NCBI GenBank assembly: GCA_964427185.1
Contig: CAYRSN010000029.1
Location: 1-14,352, forward strand
Source of the DNA: Sulfurivirga sp964427185
GTDB lineage: Bacteria > Pseudomonadota > Gammaproteobacteria > Thiomicrospirales > Thiomicrospiraceae
Direction: 5' to 3'
Length of the DNA: 14,352 nucleotides
Shown here: in pieces, positions 1-6,203 of the stretch
Position numbering within the stretch: position 1 is the stretch's first letter
Layout: each line of letters opens with the position of its first letter
The notes under the pieces: generated by a model
Told to the model about the DNA's origin: nothing
Database searches by the model: none
What the model saw: the letters and a program-made list of their open reading frames with translations, nothing else
Made by a program: the position numbers and the translations under genes

Positions 1-190
1 TCAGAAAAAACGGCCAGAATAGTGACCAAAACAACGCTGTGGTGTAAGGGTTCTCTTCCGCATGGGGGTAGATCAGCCCAAAGGCGATGGCGGAGAGAAA
101 CAATACCAGCACTGCCCAGCGTAGGGTATTGAGCAGTACTGGCTGGCGCAAGATCTGACCCAACAACGGCCATTTCAGCAGATTGCGCAT
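1..190 (-). CDS. Polyferredoxin-like 4Fe-4S membrane protein, N-terminal part only
   Basis: Only the first 63 codons are in the window; the frame is still open at the left edge. The start at 190 is supported by a GGAG motif 8 bases upstream (199-202). The visible protein begins with a basic amphipathic stretch (MRNLLKWPLLGQILRQPVLL), then one hydrophobic segment (about residues 28-42, LRWAVLVLFLSAIAFGL), then a segment rich in Trp and Phe ending ALFWSLFWPFFL. From memory of the family, this pattern precedes the CGxxCPxG-type cysteine clusters of NapH/CcoG-like membrane polyferredoxins, but no cysteine is visible here, so the iron-sulfur call is inference. The gene starts 12 bases after the TonB receptor stop and is almost certainly cotranscribed with it. 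A role in reducing an imported metal or cofactor in the inner membrane would fit but is not shown. Confidence 0.6.
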   Translation of the reverse strand, partial: MRNLLKWPLLGQILRQPVLLNTLRWAVLVLFLSAIAFGLIYPHAEENPYTTALFWSLFWPFFL

Positions 191-202
191 AAGAGCGGCT
201 CC

Positions 203-2254
203 TTAGAACTTATAAGTATAGGTCAGCTGAAATGCCCGTGGCGCACCTGGCACATAGGTGTTTTTGCTGTAAGTTGCGCTGTACCAGGTTTTTCTGGCCT
301 CTTCCGCATAGCGCAGATCAAACAGGTTGGTGATGTTCAGCTGCACACGGTGCGCCTTGCGCTGCCAAGCAGCCATTAAATCGGATACCATGTTATAGCC
401 TGGATATTTCTCGGTATTTTCATCATCCATGTAGTAGCTATCCATGGCTCGACCACTCAGGCGTACTTTCCACGCCCCCTTATGGTAGCTGGCAAACAGC
501 GTCCAGCGCTGCTCAGGCGTGAAACGCACGATATTGCCCGAGTAATCCGTACCATCAACTACAAAATCCACATAGCGGTAGTCCAGCCCTTCCCAGCTAC
601 CGCCCACATCCACCGTAGGCAATACCGCATATTTCAGGCTCAGCTCAACGCCTTTTTTGTCCGTTCTACCAGCATTCACATAATAAGTTTGGTCATTGGC
701 ATCAGTACGCTTAACAATCTCATCCTGCAGTGCAATAAAATAAGCAGCCACTTCGGCAGAAACCTTGCCGCGGTGCAGACGAGTGCCTACCTCATACTGT
801 GTTGAAGTAGAAGAGTTTAACCCTCCTATGCGCCCTACCGCATAGTTGGCAGAGATTTCATTACCCGTAGGTGCCTGCTGCCCTTGACTGATACTGGCAT
901 AGACATTGATGCCCGGTGCCAATTTATAGAGGGTGCCTACTTTGGGTGAGAGCTGATCATAAGAGGCACCATAATAATAAGCACCAATGCCAGCTATATA
1001 ATTACCTCTCGCATAGTTATACCGCTTCCACTGATACCCACTGGTGGAAAAATCCAGCCGGTCATAGCGCACGCCCACATCCACAGACCATTTGGGCGTA
1101 AACGCTATATGCTGCTGCACATAGCCGCCATATAGCGTGCCTGTGCTATCGCTGCGTTCAATCACCGCGCCTTTACTACCGGAAAGCATTTCGGTTATTT
1201 TGACATCCTGCCGCGCGGTCAAGCCAAACACCAACTGACCGGATTTACCAAACAGGCTATTCTGACGGGAAAGGGGCAGGTCAATGCCCAGCATATGGGC
1301 ATCTTTCACTTTCATCGCAATTGTAGCCGAATAGAAGAAGTGATCCCACCAGTTACCATAGACCCGCGGGGTGAACTGGTACCCCCCCAGTCTGCCCTCA
1401 TAACGGCTATTGAGGAAATAAATATTGCTGTAGCGCCCGCTTTTCACAAAGGCGGAGCCGGTATCCTCCGGGGTACTTCGGGTTTCGCCATTTTCCATAT
1501 AGTAGGCAAAACCATCATCATTCAAGCTGCCTGGAAACTGAAGATTAGTATGGGTATAGCTGAACTCTGTCTCCAGTGTGCTATCATCCTCAAAGAAGTG
1601 TCCGTGCTTGAGGCTAAACTGGGTGGTATCAAATTTATTCCACTCCCGCCAGTCATTATCCGATGCACGATGGGAGAGGTTAAGCGCAAAACTGTCATCC
1701 TCCCCGGCATCAAACGTCTTGCGCACATTGGCGCGGTAGCTGCCAAAACTGCCCGCACCGACTTTTACGCGATCCTGACGGTTATCAAATACGGACTGGG
1801 AGCGGATATAGATCACCCCACCGGTGGCATTGGCCGCCTCAATGGAGCCTGGCCCCTTGAACACCTCCACTGAGTCCATATCATCCATGTCAATATAGTC
1901 CAAACGGGTGAAACTGCCCGGATCGGTCATGGGTACGCCATCACGGATCACCATGATCTCCCTCACGCCGTAAATCCACTTCACCCCCGCACCGCGGATA
2001 ATCATGCGGCTGTCATAGCCATTGTTTCTGCTGATTGCCGTCACACCGGGGATATTTTTAACCACATCATTGATATTACGCACGCCGGTTTCTTCAATCG
2101 CTTCACGATCCATCACCACAACAGACTGCGGCACCTCAGAAGCTGGGGTCTCTATTTTCGTGGCCGTAACACTTATAGCCTCCAGAATATCCTCAGCCAT
2201 GACAGGAGATGACATCGCTACCAGCATCAAAGCAGAAAGTTTTTTCAGGCGCAT
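203..2254 (-). CDS. TonB-dependent outer membrane receptor
   Basis: A 683-residue outer membrane receptor that would import a metal chelate or cofactor using TonB-ExbBD energy. Residues 1-20 form a signal peptide (basic MRLKK, hydrophobic core, cleavage after VMA). A TonB-box-like ISVTATK follows at about 27-33. The plug domain runs from about 38 to 155, with the typical VVVMDREAIEETGVRNIND, IRGAG, IRDGVPMTD and VEVFKGPGS...TGGVIYI motifs. The rest is a beta barrel ending in aromatic YKF, as outer membrane proteins do. The start at 2254 is preferred to upstream ATGs at 2311 and 2272 because an AGGAGG motif (2264-2269) sits 9 bases before it; the 2272 ATG overlaps that motif, and the signal peptide begins correctly at 2254. 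Substrate is not identifiable from sequence. The downstream polyferredoxin-like gene suggests a redox step after uptake, which is inference. Confidence 0.93.
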   Translation of the reverse strand: MRLKKLSALMLVAMSSPVMAEDILEAISVTATKIETPASEVPQSVVVMDREAIEETGVRNINDVVKNIPGVTAISRNNGYDSRMIIRGAGVKWIYGVREIMVIRDGVPMTDPGSFTRLDYIDMDDMDSVEVFKGPGSIEAANATGGVIYIRSQSVFDNRQDRVKVGAGSFGSYRANVRKTFDAGEDDSFALNLSHRASDNDWREWNKFDTTQFSLKHGHFFEDDSTLETEFSYTHTNLQFPGSLNDDGFAYYMENGETRSTPEDTGSAFVKSGRYSNIYFLNSRYEGRLGGYQFTPRVYGNWWDHFFYSATIAMKVKDAHMLGIDLPLSRQNSLFGKSGQLVFGLTARQDVKITEMLSGSKGAVIERSDSTGTLYGGYVQQHIAFTPKWSVDVGVRYDRLDFSTSGYQWKRYNYARGNYIAGIGAYYYGASYDQLSPKVGTLYKLAPGINVYASISQGQQAPTGNEISANYAVGRIGGLNSSTSTQYEVGTRLHRGKVSAEVAAYFIALQDEIVKRTDANDQTYYVNAGRTDKKGVELSLKYAVLPTVDVGGSWEGLDYRYVDFVVDGTDYSGNIVRFTPEQRWTLFASYHKGAWKVRLSGRAMDSYYMDDENTEKYPGYNMVSDLMAAWQRKAHRVQLNITNLFDLRYAEEARKTWYSATYSKNTYVPGAPRAFQLTYTYKF

Positions 2255-2260
2255 AATCAA

Positions 2261-2286
2261 ATTCCTCCTCATAAATAGTGAGGAAT
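2261..2286 (-). promoter_or_regulatory. Inverted repeat covering the TonB receptor ribosome binding site
   Basis: ATTCCTC, 12 bases, then GAGGAAT is a perfect 7-bp inverted repeat. An alternative 6-bp pairing (TCCTCA / TGAGGA, loop of 7) uses overlapping bases at 2266-2284. In the leftward mRNA both foldings bury part of the AGGAGG ribosome binding site at 2264-2269, so the element could limit translation of the receptor until opened by heat, a ligand or a protein. The pairing is seen; the regulatory role is inference. Confidence 0.4.
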
Positions 2287-2313
2287 ATTGCGCCGTCACA
2301 GCTAAGCGCAATA
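2286..2313 (-). promoter_or_regulatory. Operator-like perfect inverted repeat upstream of TonB receptor
   Basis: TATTGCGC-N12-GCGCAATA is a perfect 8-bp inverted repeat with half-site centres 20 bp apart, about two helical turns. It abuts the inverted repeat over the ribosome binding site, and both have a 12-base spacer. It could be an operator for a dimeric regulator or a leader-RNA hairpin. It does not resemble a Fur box. The flanking 2314-2347 is very AT-rich and probably holds the promoter, but I cannot pick a convincing -35/-10 pair. Confidence 0.4.
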
Positions 2314-2347
2314 CTTACTAAAGCTTGAAAAAAGTCTTAAGAAAAAC

Positions 2348-2803
2348 TTACAGAAAGGTATAAGCCATCAAAATGGCATCCTCACGGCTACCATCCGGGT
2401 TGCGATAGTAGCGTCGGCGCAGGCCGATTTCATTGAACCCAGCCTGACGATATAGCTTGAGCGCCGGGGCATTACTTATCCGCACCTCCAGAAACATCTG
2501 CGCAAAACGTCCGCCCTCAAAACGCCCCAGCAGGCTGCGTAATGCATCCCGGCCTACGCCTTTGCCCTGATGCTCAGGTGCTACGGTAAAATTCAACAGC
2601 TCCACTTCATCTGCCGCAACCTGCACAAAACAATAACCCAGCGGGGTTTCATCCTGTGCACAGAACACAAACCCCAGACCATGACGCAACGCCAAACGTA
2701 ACCCATGTTCACGCCATGGAGTGGGATAACAGCGCTGTTCAATAGACAGGATCCACGAAAAATCCGTTTCATCCATCACGCGTAAGTGGCTAAAGGAGAT
2801 CAT
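2348..2803 (-). CDS. rimI: Ribosomal protein bS18 alanine N-acetyltransferase
   Basis: A 151-residue GNAT enzyme that acetylates the N-terminal alanine of ribosomal protein S18 using acetyl-CoA. The acetyl-CoA loop is VAPEHQGKGVGRDALRSLL (residues 74-92, QxxGxG type). The stretch LEVRISNAPALKLYRQAGF (105-123) matches E. coli RimI LEVRxSN...LY..LGF, placing the likely general base at Glu106 and general acid at Tyr118. The C-terminal RRRYYRNPDGSREDAILM is also RimI-like. Length agrees with the family (about 148 residues). The start at 2803 is chosen because its ATG overlaps the holD stop as ATGA, a translational-coupling arrangement, and gives the usual N terminus; the ATG at 2848 would add 15 unrelated residues. 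holD-rimI is a known gammaproteobacterial gene order. Confidence 0.93.
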   Translation of the reverse strand: MISFSHLRVMDETDFSWILSIEQRCYPTPWREHGLRLALRHGLGFVFCAQDETPLGYCFVQVAADEVELLNFTVAPEHQGKGVGRDALRSLLGRFEGGRFAQMFLEVRISNAPALKLYRQAGFNEIGLRRRYYRNPDGSREDAILMAYTFL

Positions 2804-3249
2804 GTGAAATGCTGAAGCAAGGTGATATAACACTGTTTTTTTAACCAAGGGTCTTCCAGCATCGCTTCCAGATCCGGTAAATATACGACTGCCACCGGCA
2901 GATCAGCAATATCTTCCGACCACTGTGGCTCACCGAATACCCATACACTGCCCGCCTCACTCATCAGCAGCGCCTCCACTTGCTCAAAAGTAAAGCTCAA
3001 AGCAGGGAGTGCGGGGAAAGCCTTTTGAATATTTTTTAACAGAACCTGCGCCTGCTCTGACAGGTCTTCGGGCACAAAAACCCCTGAAAAAGCCTTGTTA
3101 TCCGAAGCCTTTTCAGGGCTTTTCTGCACGCTTTCAAACGCACAATTTTGTTTTTCGGCGTTTTCAAAAAAAGGGGGGAGACCCCCCGTACGCAGCTGCC
3201 ACAAAGGCTGCCCCCATTGCAGAAGCAACGCCGCAGGCAGCTTAGACAT
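2800..3249 (-). CDS. holD: DNA polymerase III psi subunit (HolD-like)
   Basis: A 149-residue protein best explained as the psi subunit, which links the clamp loader to chi and SSB in the replisome. Evidence is the N-terminal LLLQWGQPLWQLRT (residues 8-21), which resembles the E. coli HolD segment QLGITQWSLR that contacts the clamp loader; the C-terminal PDLEAMLEDPWLKKQCYITLLQHF (125-148), typical of psi proteins; and its place directly before rimI, as in E. coli. Residues about 22-64 form a polar, low-conservation linker that contains two terminator-like hairpins in the DNA. The start at 3249 overlaps the leuA stop by 8 bases and has GTGAGG just upstream; the ATG at 3285 lies deeper in leuA and adds a non-family leader. 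HolD diverges strongly between species, so the assignment rests on weak motifs plus synteny. Confidence 0.75.
   Translation of the reverse strand: MSKLPAALLLQWGQPLWQLRTGGLPPFFENAEKQNCAFESVQKSPEKASDNKAFSGVFVPEDLSEQAQVLLKNIQKAFPALPALSFTFEQVEALLMSEAGSVWVFGEPQWSEDIADLPVAVVYLPDLEAMLEDPWLKKQCYITLLQHFT
3082..3118 (-). terminator. Second terminator-like hairpin inside holD
   Basis: In the leftward mRNA CCCUGAAAAGGCUU pairs with AGGCUUUUUCAGGG: 14 bp including two G-U wobbles, with a 9-base loop. It is followed by GUUUUUG (3081-3075). This has the form of an intrinsic terminator or attenuator but lies within the translated holD frame. The plus strand also has a short T-rich tail after the stem. Function is inference. 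Confidence 0.4.
3166..3187 (-). terminator. Terminator-like G6-TCT-C6-T7 hairpin inside holD
   Basis: On the leftward transcript six G, a 3-base loop and six C form a perfect all-GC stem followed immediately by seven U, the canonical shape of an intrinsic terminator. It begins 54 bases after the leuA stop, where a leuA terminator would be expected, yet sits in codons 22-28 of holD. Read-through would depend on ribosomes translating holD and unwinding it. The same bases contain a slippery heptamer in frame. Confidence 0.5.
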
Positions 3250-4798
3250 CCGCCTCACGCTGAGGATGAGCACGGTCATCCGCACCGCACAGTTTATTCA
3301 AGGCGTTAATGTAGGCCTTAGCTGAGGCAATAATAATATCCATATCCGCACCCTGACCATTGACAATCCGTCCTGCCTTTTCCAGCCGTACCATGGTTTC
3401 TGCCTGTGAGTCCGTGCCGTTGGTCACATTGCTAACAGAGTACAGTGCCAGCTCCGCACCGGAGTGCACCAGGCTTTCAATGGCGCGAAAAGCAGCATCT
3501 ACCACACCACCGCCGGCCTCTTTTGCCTTGTGCTCTTCACCATCCACCCATAATGTCAGCTCACATACGGGGGTCTCGCCTGTTTCTGAGCACACATGCA
3601 GGCTGATCAGACGATAACGCTCGTTCTCCATAATCTGATTCTGGGCATCCGTCGCCAGTGCGATCAAGTCTTCGTCATAAATCTCATGCTTGCGGTCAGC
3701 CAGTTCCTTGAAGCGCATAAAGGCTTCATTGAGCGCTTCTTCCGTATCAAACTCAATCCCCAGCTCCGCCATACGGGTGCGGAAAGCATTGCGCCCGGAG
3801 TGTTTGCCCAGTACCATCTTGTTTGCACTCCATCCCACATCTTCAGCCCGCATGATTTCATAGGTTTCCCGATGTTTAAGCACGCCATCCTGATGAATGC
3901 CCGATTCATGGGCAAAGGCATTGGCGCCTACAATCGCCTTATTAGGCTGCACAGGGAAGCCGGTAATACTGGAGACCAAGCGGGAAGTCGCCAGAATCTC
4001 CCGTGTATTGATGCCGGTATCCACCGGGAAATAGTCCTGCCGCACTCGCACGGCCATGACAACCTCTTCCAAGGCTGTATTACCTGCCCGCTCTCCCAGG
4101 CCATTGATGGTACACTCCACCTGTCGTGCACCATTACACACTGCCGCCAGCGAGTTGGCCACCGCTAGCCCCAGATCATTGTGACAGTGTGCGGAAAAAA
4201 TCGCCTTATCTGAGTTAGGGATACGCTCTATCAAAGTTTTAAACAACGCGCCAAACTGCTCTGGCACGTTATAACCGACCGTATCCGGAATATTGATAGT
4301 AGTCGCCCCTGCATCGATCACGGCCTCAATAATACGGCAGAGGAAGTCGATCTCCGAGCGCCCCGCATCCTCCGGCGAAAACTCCACATTATCGGTAAAG
4401 TCCCGTGCCCGCTTTACCGCCCACACGGCACGCTCCACCACCTCATCCGGGCTCATGCGCAACTTCTTTTCCATATGAATGGGGGAGGTAGCAATAAAAG
4501 TGTGAATCCGCCCACTGTTGGCAGGACGAATCGCCTCGCCCGCCTTGACGATATCATTTTCCACCGCCCGGGAAAGTCCGCAGATTGTACTGTCCTGCAC
4601 TGCTTCTGCCACGGCTTTTACTGCCTCGAAATCTCCAGGGCTGGCGGCAGGAAAGCCCGCTTCGATCACATCCACCCGCATTTTCTCCAGCTGTTTGGCG
4701 ATACGGATTTTTTCATCTTTGGTCATGGATGCGCCAGGGCTCTGCTCGCCGTCACGCAAGGTGGTGTCAAAAATAATCAAGCGATCTTTATTACTCAT
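3242..4798 (-). CDS. leuA: 2-isopropylmalate synthase
   Basis: A 518-residue enzyme for the first committed step of leucine synthesis, condensing acetyl-CoA with 2-oxoisovalerate in the cytoplasm. The N-terminal TIM-barrel domain (about 1-270) opens with FDTTLRDGEQSPGASM (10-25, catalytic Arg15 and Asp16). Metal ligands His204 and His206 are in SAHCHNDLGLA, and Asn240 is in GLGERAGNTALEE. These are the same positions as in E. coli LeuA. A linker containing GVLKHRETYEIM leads to the C-terminal leucine-binding regulatory domain (about 390-518), so feedback inhibition by leucine is expected. Length is typical. The start at 4798 has an AAGGA motif about 8 bases upstream inside the end of pssA, leaving a 4-base gap. 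Cotranscription with pssA is likely; pssA-leuA adjacency occurs in other gammaproteobacteria. Confidence 0.97.
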   Translation of the reverse strand: MSNKDRLIIFDTTLRDGEQSPGASMTKDEKIRIAKQLEKMRVDVIEAGFPAASPGDFEAVKAVAEAVQDSTICGLSRAVENDIVKAGEAIRPANSGRIHTFIATSPIHMEKKLRMSPDEVVERAVWAVKRARDFTDNVEFSPEDAGRSEIDFLCRIIEAVIDAGATTINIPDTVGYNVPEQFGALFKTLIERIPNSDKAIFSAHCHNDLGLAVANSLAAVCNGARQVECTINGLGERAGNTALEEVVMAVRVRQDYFPVDTGINTREILATSRLVSSITGFPVQPNKAIVGANAFAHESGIHQDGVLKHRETYEIMRAEDVGWSANKMVLGKHSGRNAFRTRMAELGIEFDTEEALNEAFMRFKELADRKHEIYDEDLIALATDAQNQIMENERYRLISLHVCSETGETPVCELTLWVDGEEHKAKEAGGGVVDAAFRAIESLVHSGAELALYSVSNVTNGTDSQAETMVRLEKAGRIVNGQGADMDIIIASAKAYINALNKLCGADDRAHPQREADV

Positions 4799-4802
4799 GC
4801 TC

Positions 4803-5624
4803 TTAATCCTTTTTTAATTCTGTTTCCGTCTGTGATATATCCGAATGTAATGCGGCAGCTTCTGCCTTTTTACGTTGAAATCTTTCCCGGGCCTGCGCCC
4901 GTAGTCGACGGCGCAGCTGTAGCTGACGCAGTGTCAGAACAGGGCCTGAGGCGGCATATACTGCAAAAAAGCCCCATAACGTTAATGCAGGCTCCAAACT
5001 CACCACCACCAGCACCAGCACCACCAGCAATAAGGCGACAAAAGGCACCTTATCCCGTAGATTTAATTCCTTACCACTGAAATAACGTACATTACTGACC
5101 ATCAATACCCCGGCTGCCACCAGCAAAACCGCACCGATCAGATGTCCTGCCGTGCCCACATCCAGCTGATGATTTTCCAGCACCCAGATCCAACCGGCCA
5201 CCAGTGCCGCTGCCGCCGGCGAAGGTAGCCCCTGAAAGTAACGTTTATCCACACTGGTCGCCTGTACATTAAAGCGCGCCAACCGTAATGCTGCACCTGC
5301 CGTATAAATAAAGGCCGCCAGCCAGCCCAGTTTGCCAAATTCATTCACCCCCCAGCTGTAAAGCAGCAAAGCTGGAGCCAGCCCAAATGACACCATATCC
5401 GCCAAAGAGTCGTACTCCGCACCAAATGCACTGGTGCTGCCGGTCATGCGGGCAATACGCCCATCCAGCCCATCAAACACCATGGCAATAAAAATCGCCA
5501 CCGCACCGGCCTCATACTGCCCGTTCATACCGGCAATCACCGCATAAAACCCAGCAAACAGCGCAGCTGTGGTCATCAGATTGGGTAGAAAATAGATACC
5601 ACGTTCAAAACCGGGTTTTCTCAT
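4803..5624 (-). CDS. pssA: CDP-diacylglycerol-serine O-phosphatidyltransferase
   Basis: A 273-residue inner-membrane enzyme making phosphatidylserine, the precursor of phosphatidylethanolamine, from CDP-diacylglycerol and serine. The CDP-alcohol phosphotransferase signature is complete: D51-G-x-D-G-x2-A-R59-x8-G68-x3-D72-x3-D76. About seven hydrophobic segments follow one another, including a Val/Leu-rich run near 198-210 (VALLLVVLVLVVVSL). The tail (about 235-273) is strongly charged with RRRLRAQARERFQRKK and probably cytoplasmic. This is the integral membrane subclass of PssA, not the E. coli phospholipase-D-like enzyme. The start at 5624 gives the usual short N terminus before the first membrane segment, but no good ribosome binding site precedes it (only TTTAGGCT directly before ATG). 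It starts 49 bases after the cinA-like gene in the same direction. Confidence 0.95.
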   Translation of the reverse strand: MRKPGFERGIYFLPNLMTTAALFAGFYAVIAGMNGQYEAGAVAIFIAMVFDGLDGRIARMTGSTSAFGAEYDSLADMVSFGLAPALLLYSWGVNEFGKLGWLAAFIYTAGAALRLARFNVQATSVDKRYFQGLPSPAAAALVAGWIWVLENHQLDVGTAGHLIGAVLLVAAGVLMVSNVRYFSGKELNLRDKVPFVALLLVVLVLVVVSLEPALTLWGFFAVYAASGPVLTLRQLQLRRRLRAQARERFQRKKAEAAALHSDISQTETELKKD

Positions 5625-5635
5625 AGCCTAAATCT

Positions 5636-5641
5636 ATCATA
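5636..5641 (-). promoter_or_regulatory. Possible -10 element (TATGAT) for pssA
   Basis: TATGAT matches five of six bases of the TATAAT consensus and lies 11 bases before the pssA ATG in an AT-rich spacer (5625-5673). No clear -35 is visible at 16-18 bases. If used, transcription would begin only about 5 bases before the start codon, giving an almost leaderless mRNA, which would agree with the weak ribosome binding site. Read-through from the upstream cinA-like gene is the alternative. Confidence 0.3.
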
Positions 5642-5673
5642 AATAAGATTAAATAAGTTTAGATTTTAACATC

Positions 5674-6141
5674 TTAAAAACATTCCAGCACACTCCGTAA
5701 AGCGGCTTGCGCCGCCTGCTGACGAACCTCCGCCCGGCTCCCTTCAAACTGAAAGCGCCGTGTATGCACAGTATCCTCAAGTGCACAGCCGATCCATACC
5801 GTGCCCACTGGCTTTTGGGGAGTACCACCTGCAGGCCCGGCAATGCCGGAAATGCTCACCGCCACCTGTGCCCCACTCTGCGCAAGCGCTCCGAGCGCCA
5901 TCTCCCGCACCGTCTGCTGGCTGACTGCACCATGCTGAATCAAAGTCGCCTCCTGCACGCCCAACCAGTTTATCTTGGCATGGTTATCATAGGTTACCAG
6001 CCCACCGAAGAACCAATGGCTGCTGCCCGGCATGTCCGTACATAATGTTGCTACCAGCCCCCCAGTGCAGGACTCGGCCGTCACCAGCTTCCACTGCTTT
6101 TGCAAAAGCCGTTCTGCCAACAGCCCGATCAACTCATTCAT
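5674..6141 (-). CDS. pncC: CinA C-terminal family nicotinamide-nucleotide amidohydrolase
   Basis: A 155-residue stand-alone CinA C-terminal domain. The family deamidates nicotinamide mononucleotide to nicotinate mononucleotide, salvaging the NMN released by NAD-dependent DNA ligase. Visible motifs are the N-terminal VTAESCTGGLVA (about 20-31, with the proposed catalytic Ser24), the TYDNHAKINWLGV segment carrying the conserved Lys, and the glycine-rich SISGIAGPAGGTPQKPVGTVW. The N-terminal molybdopterin-binding-like domain of full CinA proteins is absent, which is normal for this form. I prefer the ATG at 6141 to the one at 6150 because AAGGA (6149-6153 region) lies 8 bases before it but directly abuts the earlier ATG. 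It is divergent from mutS across a 62-base spacer. Confidence 0.92.
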   Translation of the reverse strand: MNELIGLLAERLLQKQWKLVTAESCTGGLVATLCTDMPGSSHWFFGGLVTYDNHAKINWLGVQEATLIQHGAVSQQTVREMALGALAQSGAQVAVSISGIAGPAGGTPQKPVGTVWIGCALEDTVHTRRFQFEGSRAEVRQQAAQAALRSVLECF

Positions 6142-6143
6142 AG

Positions 6144-6172
6144 TTGTCATCCTTATCAGAGTCTTTTAGCAT
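6144..6172 (+). promoter_or_regulatory. Candidate sigma-70 promoter for mutS
   Basis: TTGTCA (6144-6149, five of six consensus bases) and TAGCAT (6167-6172, four of six) are separated by 17 bases. Transcription would start near 6179, about 25 bases before the mutS ATG. The -35 lies just 2 bases beyond the divergent pncC start codon, so the two genes would compete for this spacer. Confidence 0.45.
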
Positions 6173-6203
6173 ATCATGCCTTTCCTGCCGAGCCAGAGCA
6201 AGC

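Noticed and set aside
1295..1873. A 192-codon plus-strand open frame inside the TonB receptor gene
   Set aside because: It is fully antisense to a well-supported receptor frame, has no ribosome binding site, and its translation lacks recognisable motifs.
3596..4168. A 190-codon plus-strand open frame inside leuA
   Set aside because: Antisense to the catalytic core of LeuA, whose motifs are intact; the frame is a by-product of codon usage.
5000..5030. CACCAG/CACCACCAG repeat run in pssA
   Set aside because: It encodes a Val/Leu membrane helix through repeated GTG and CTG codons; no sign of an expanding tandem repeat beyond that.
4475..5080. A 201-codon plus-strand open frame spanning leuA and pssA
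   Set aside because: Antisense to two clear genes, no start signal, and a proline/alanine-rich low-complexity end that mirrors the valine-rich pssA membrane segment.
6144..6203. Upstream extension of MutS by 20 residues
   Set aside because: It overlaps the pncC start region and the likely promoter; the 6204 start puts Phe36 and Glu38 at their E. coli positions.
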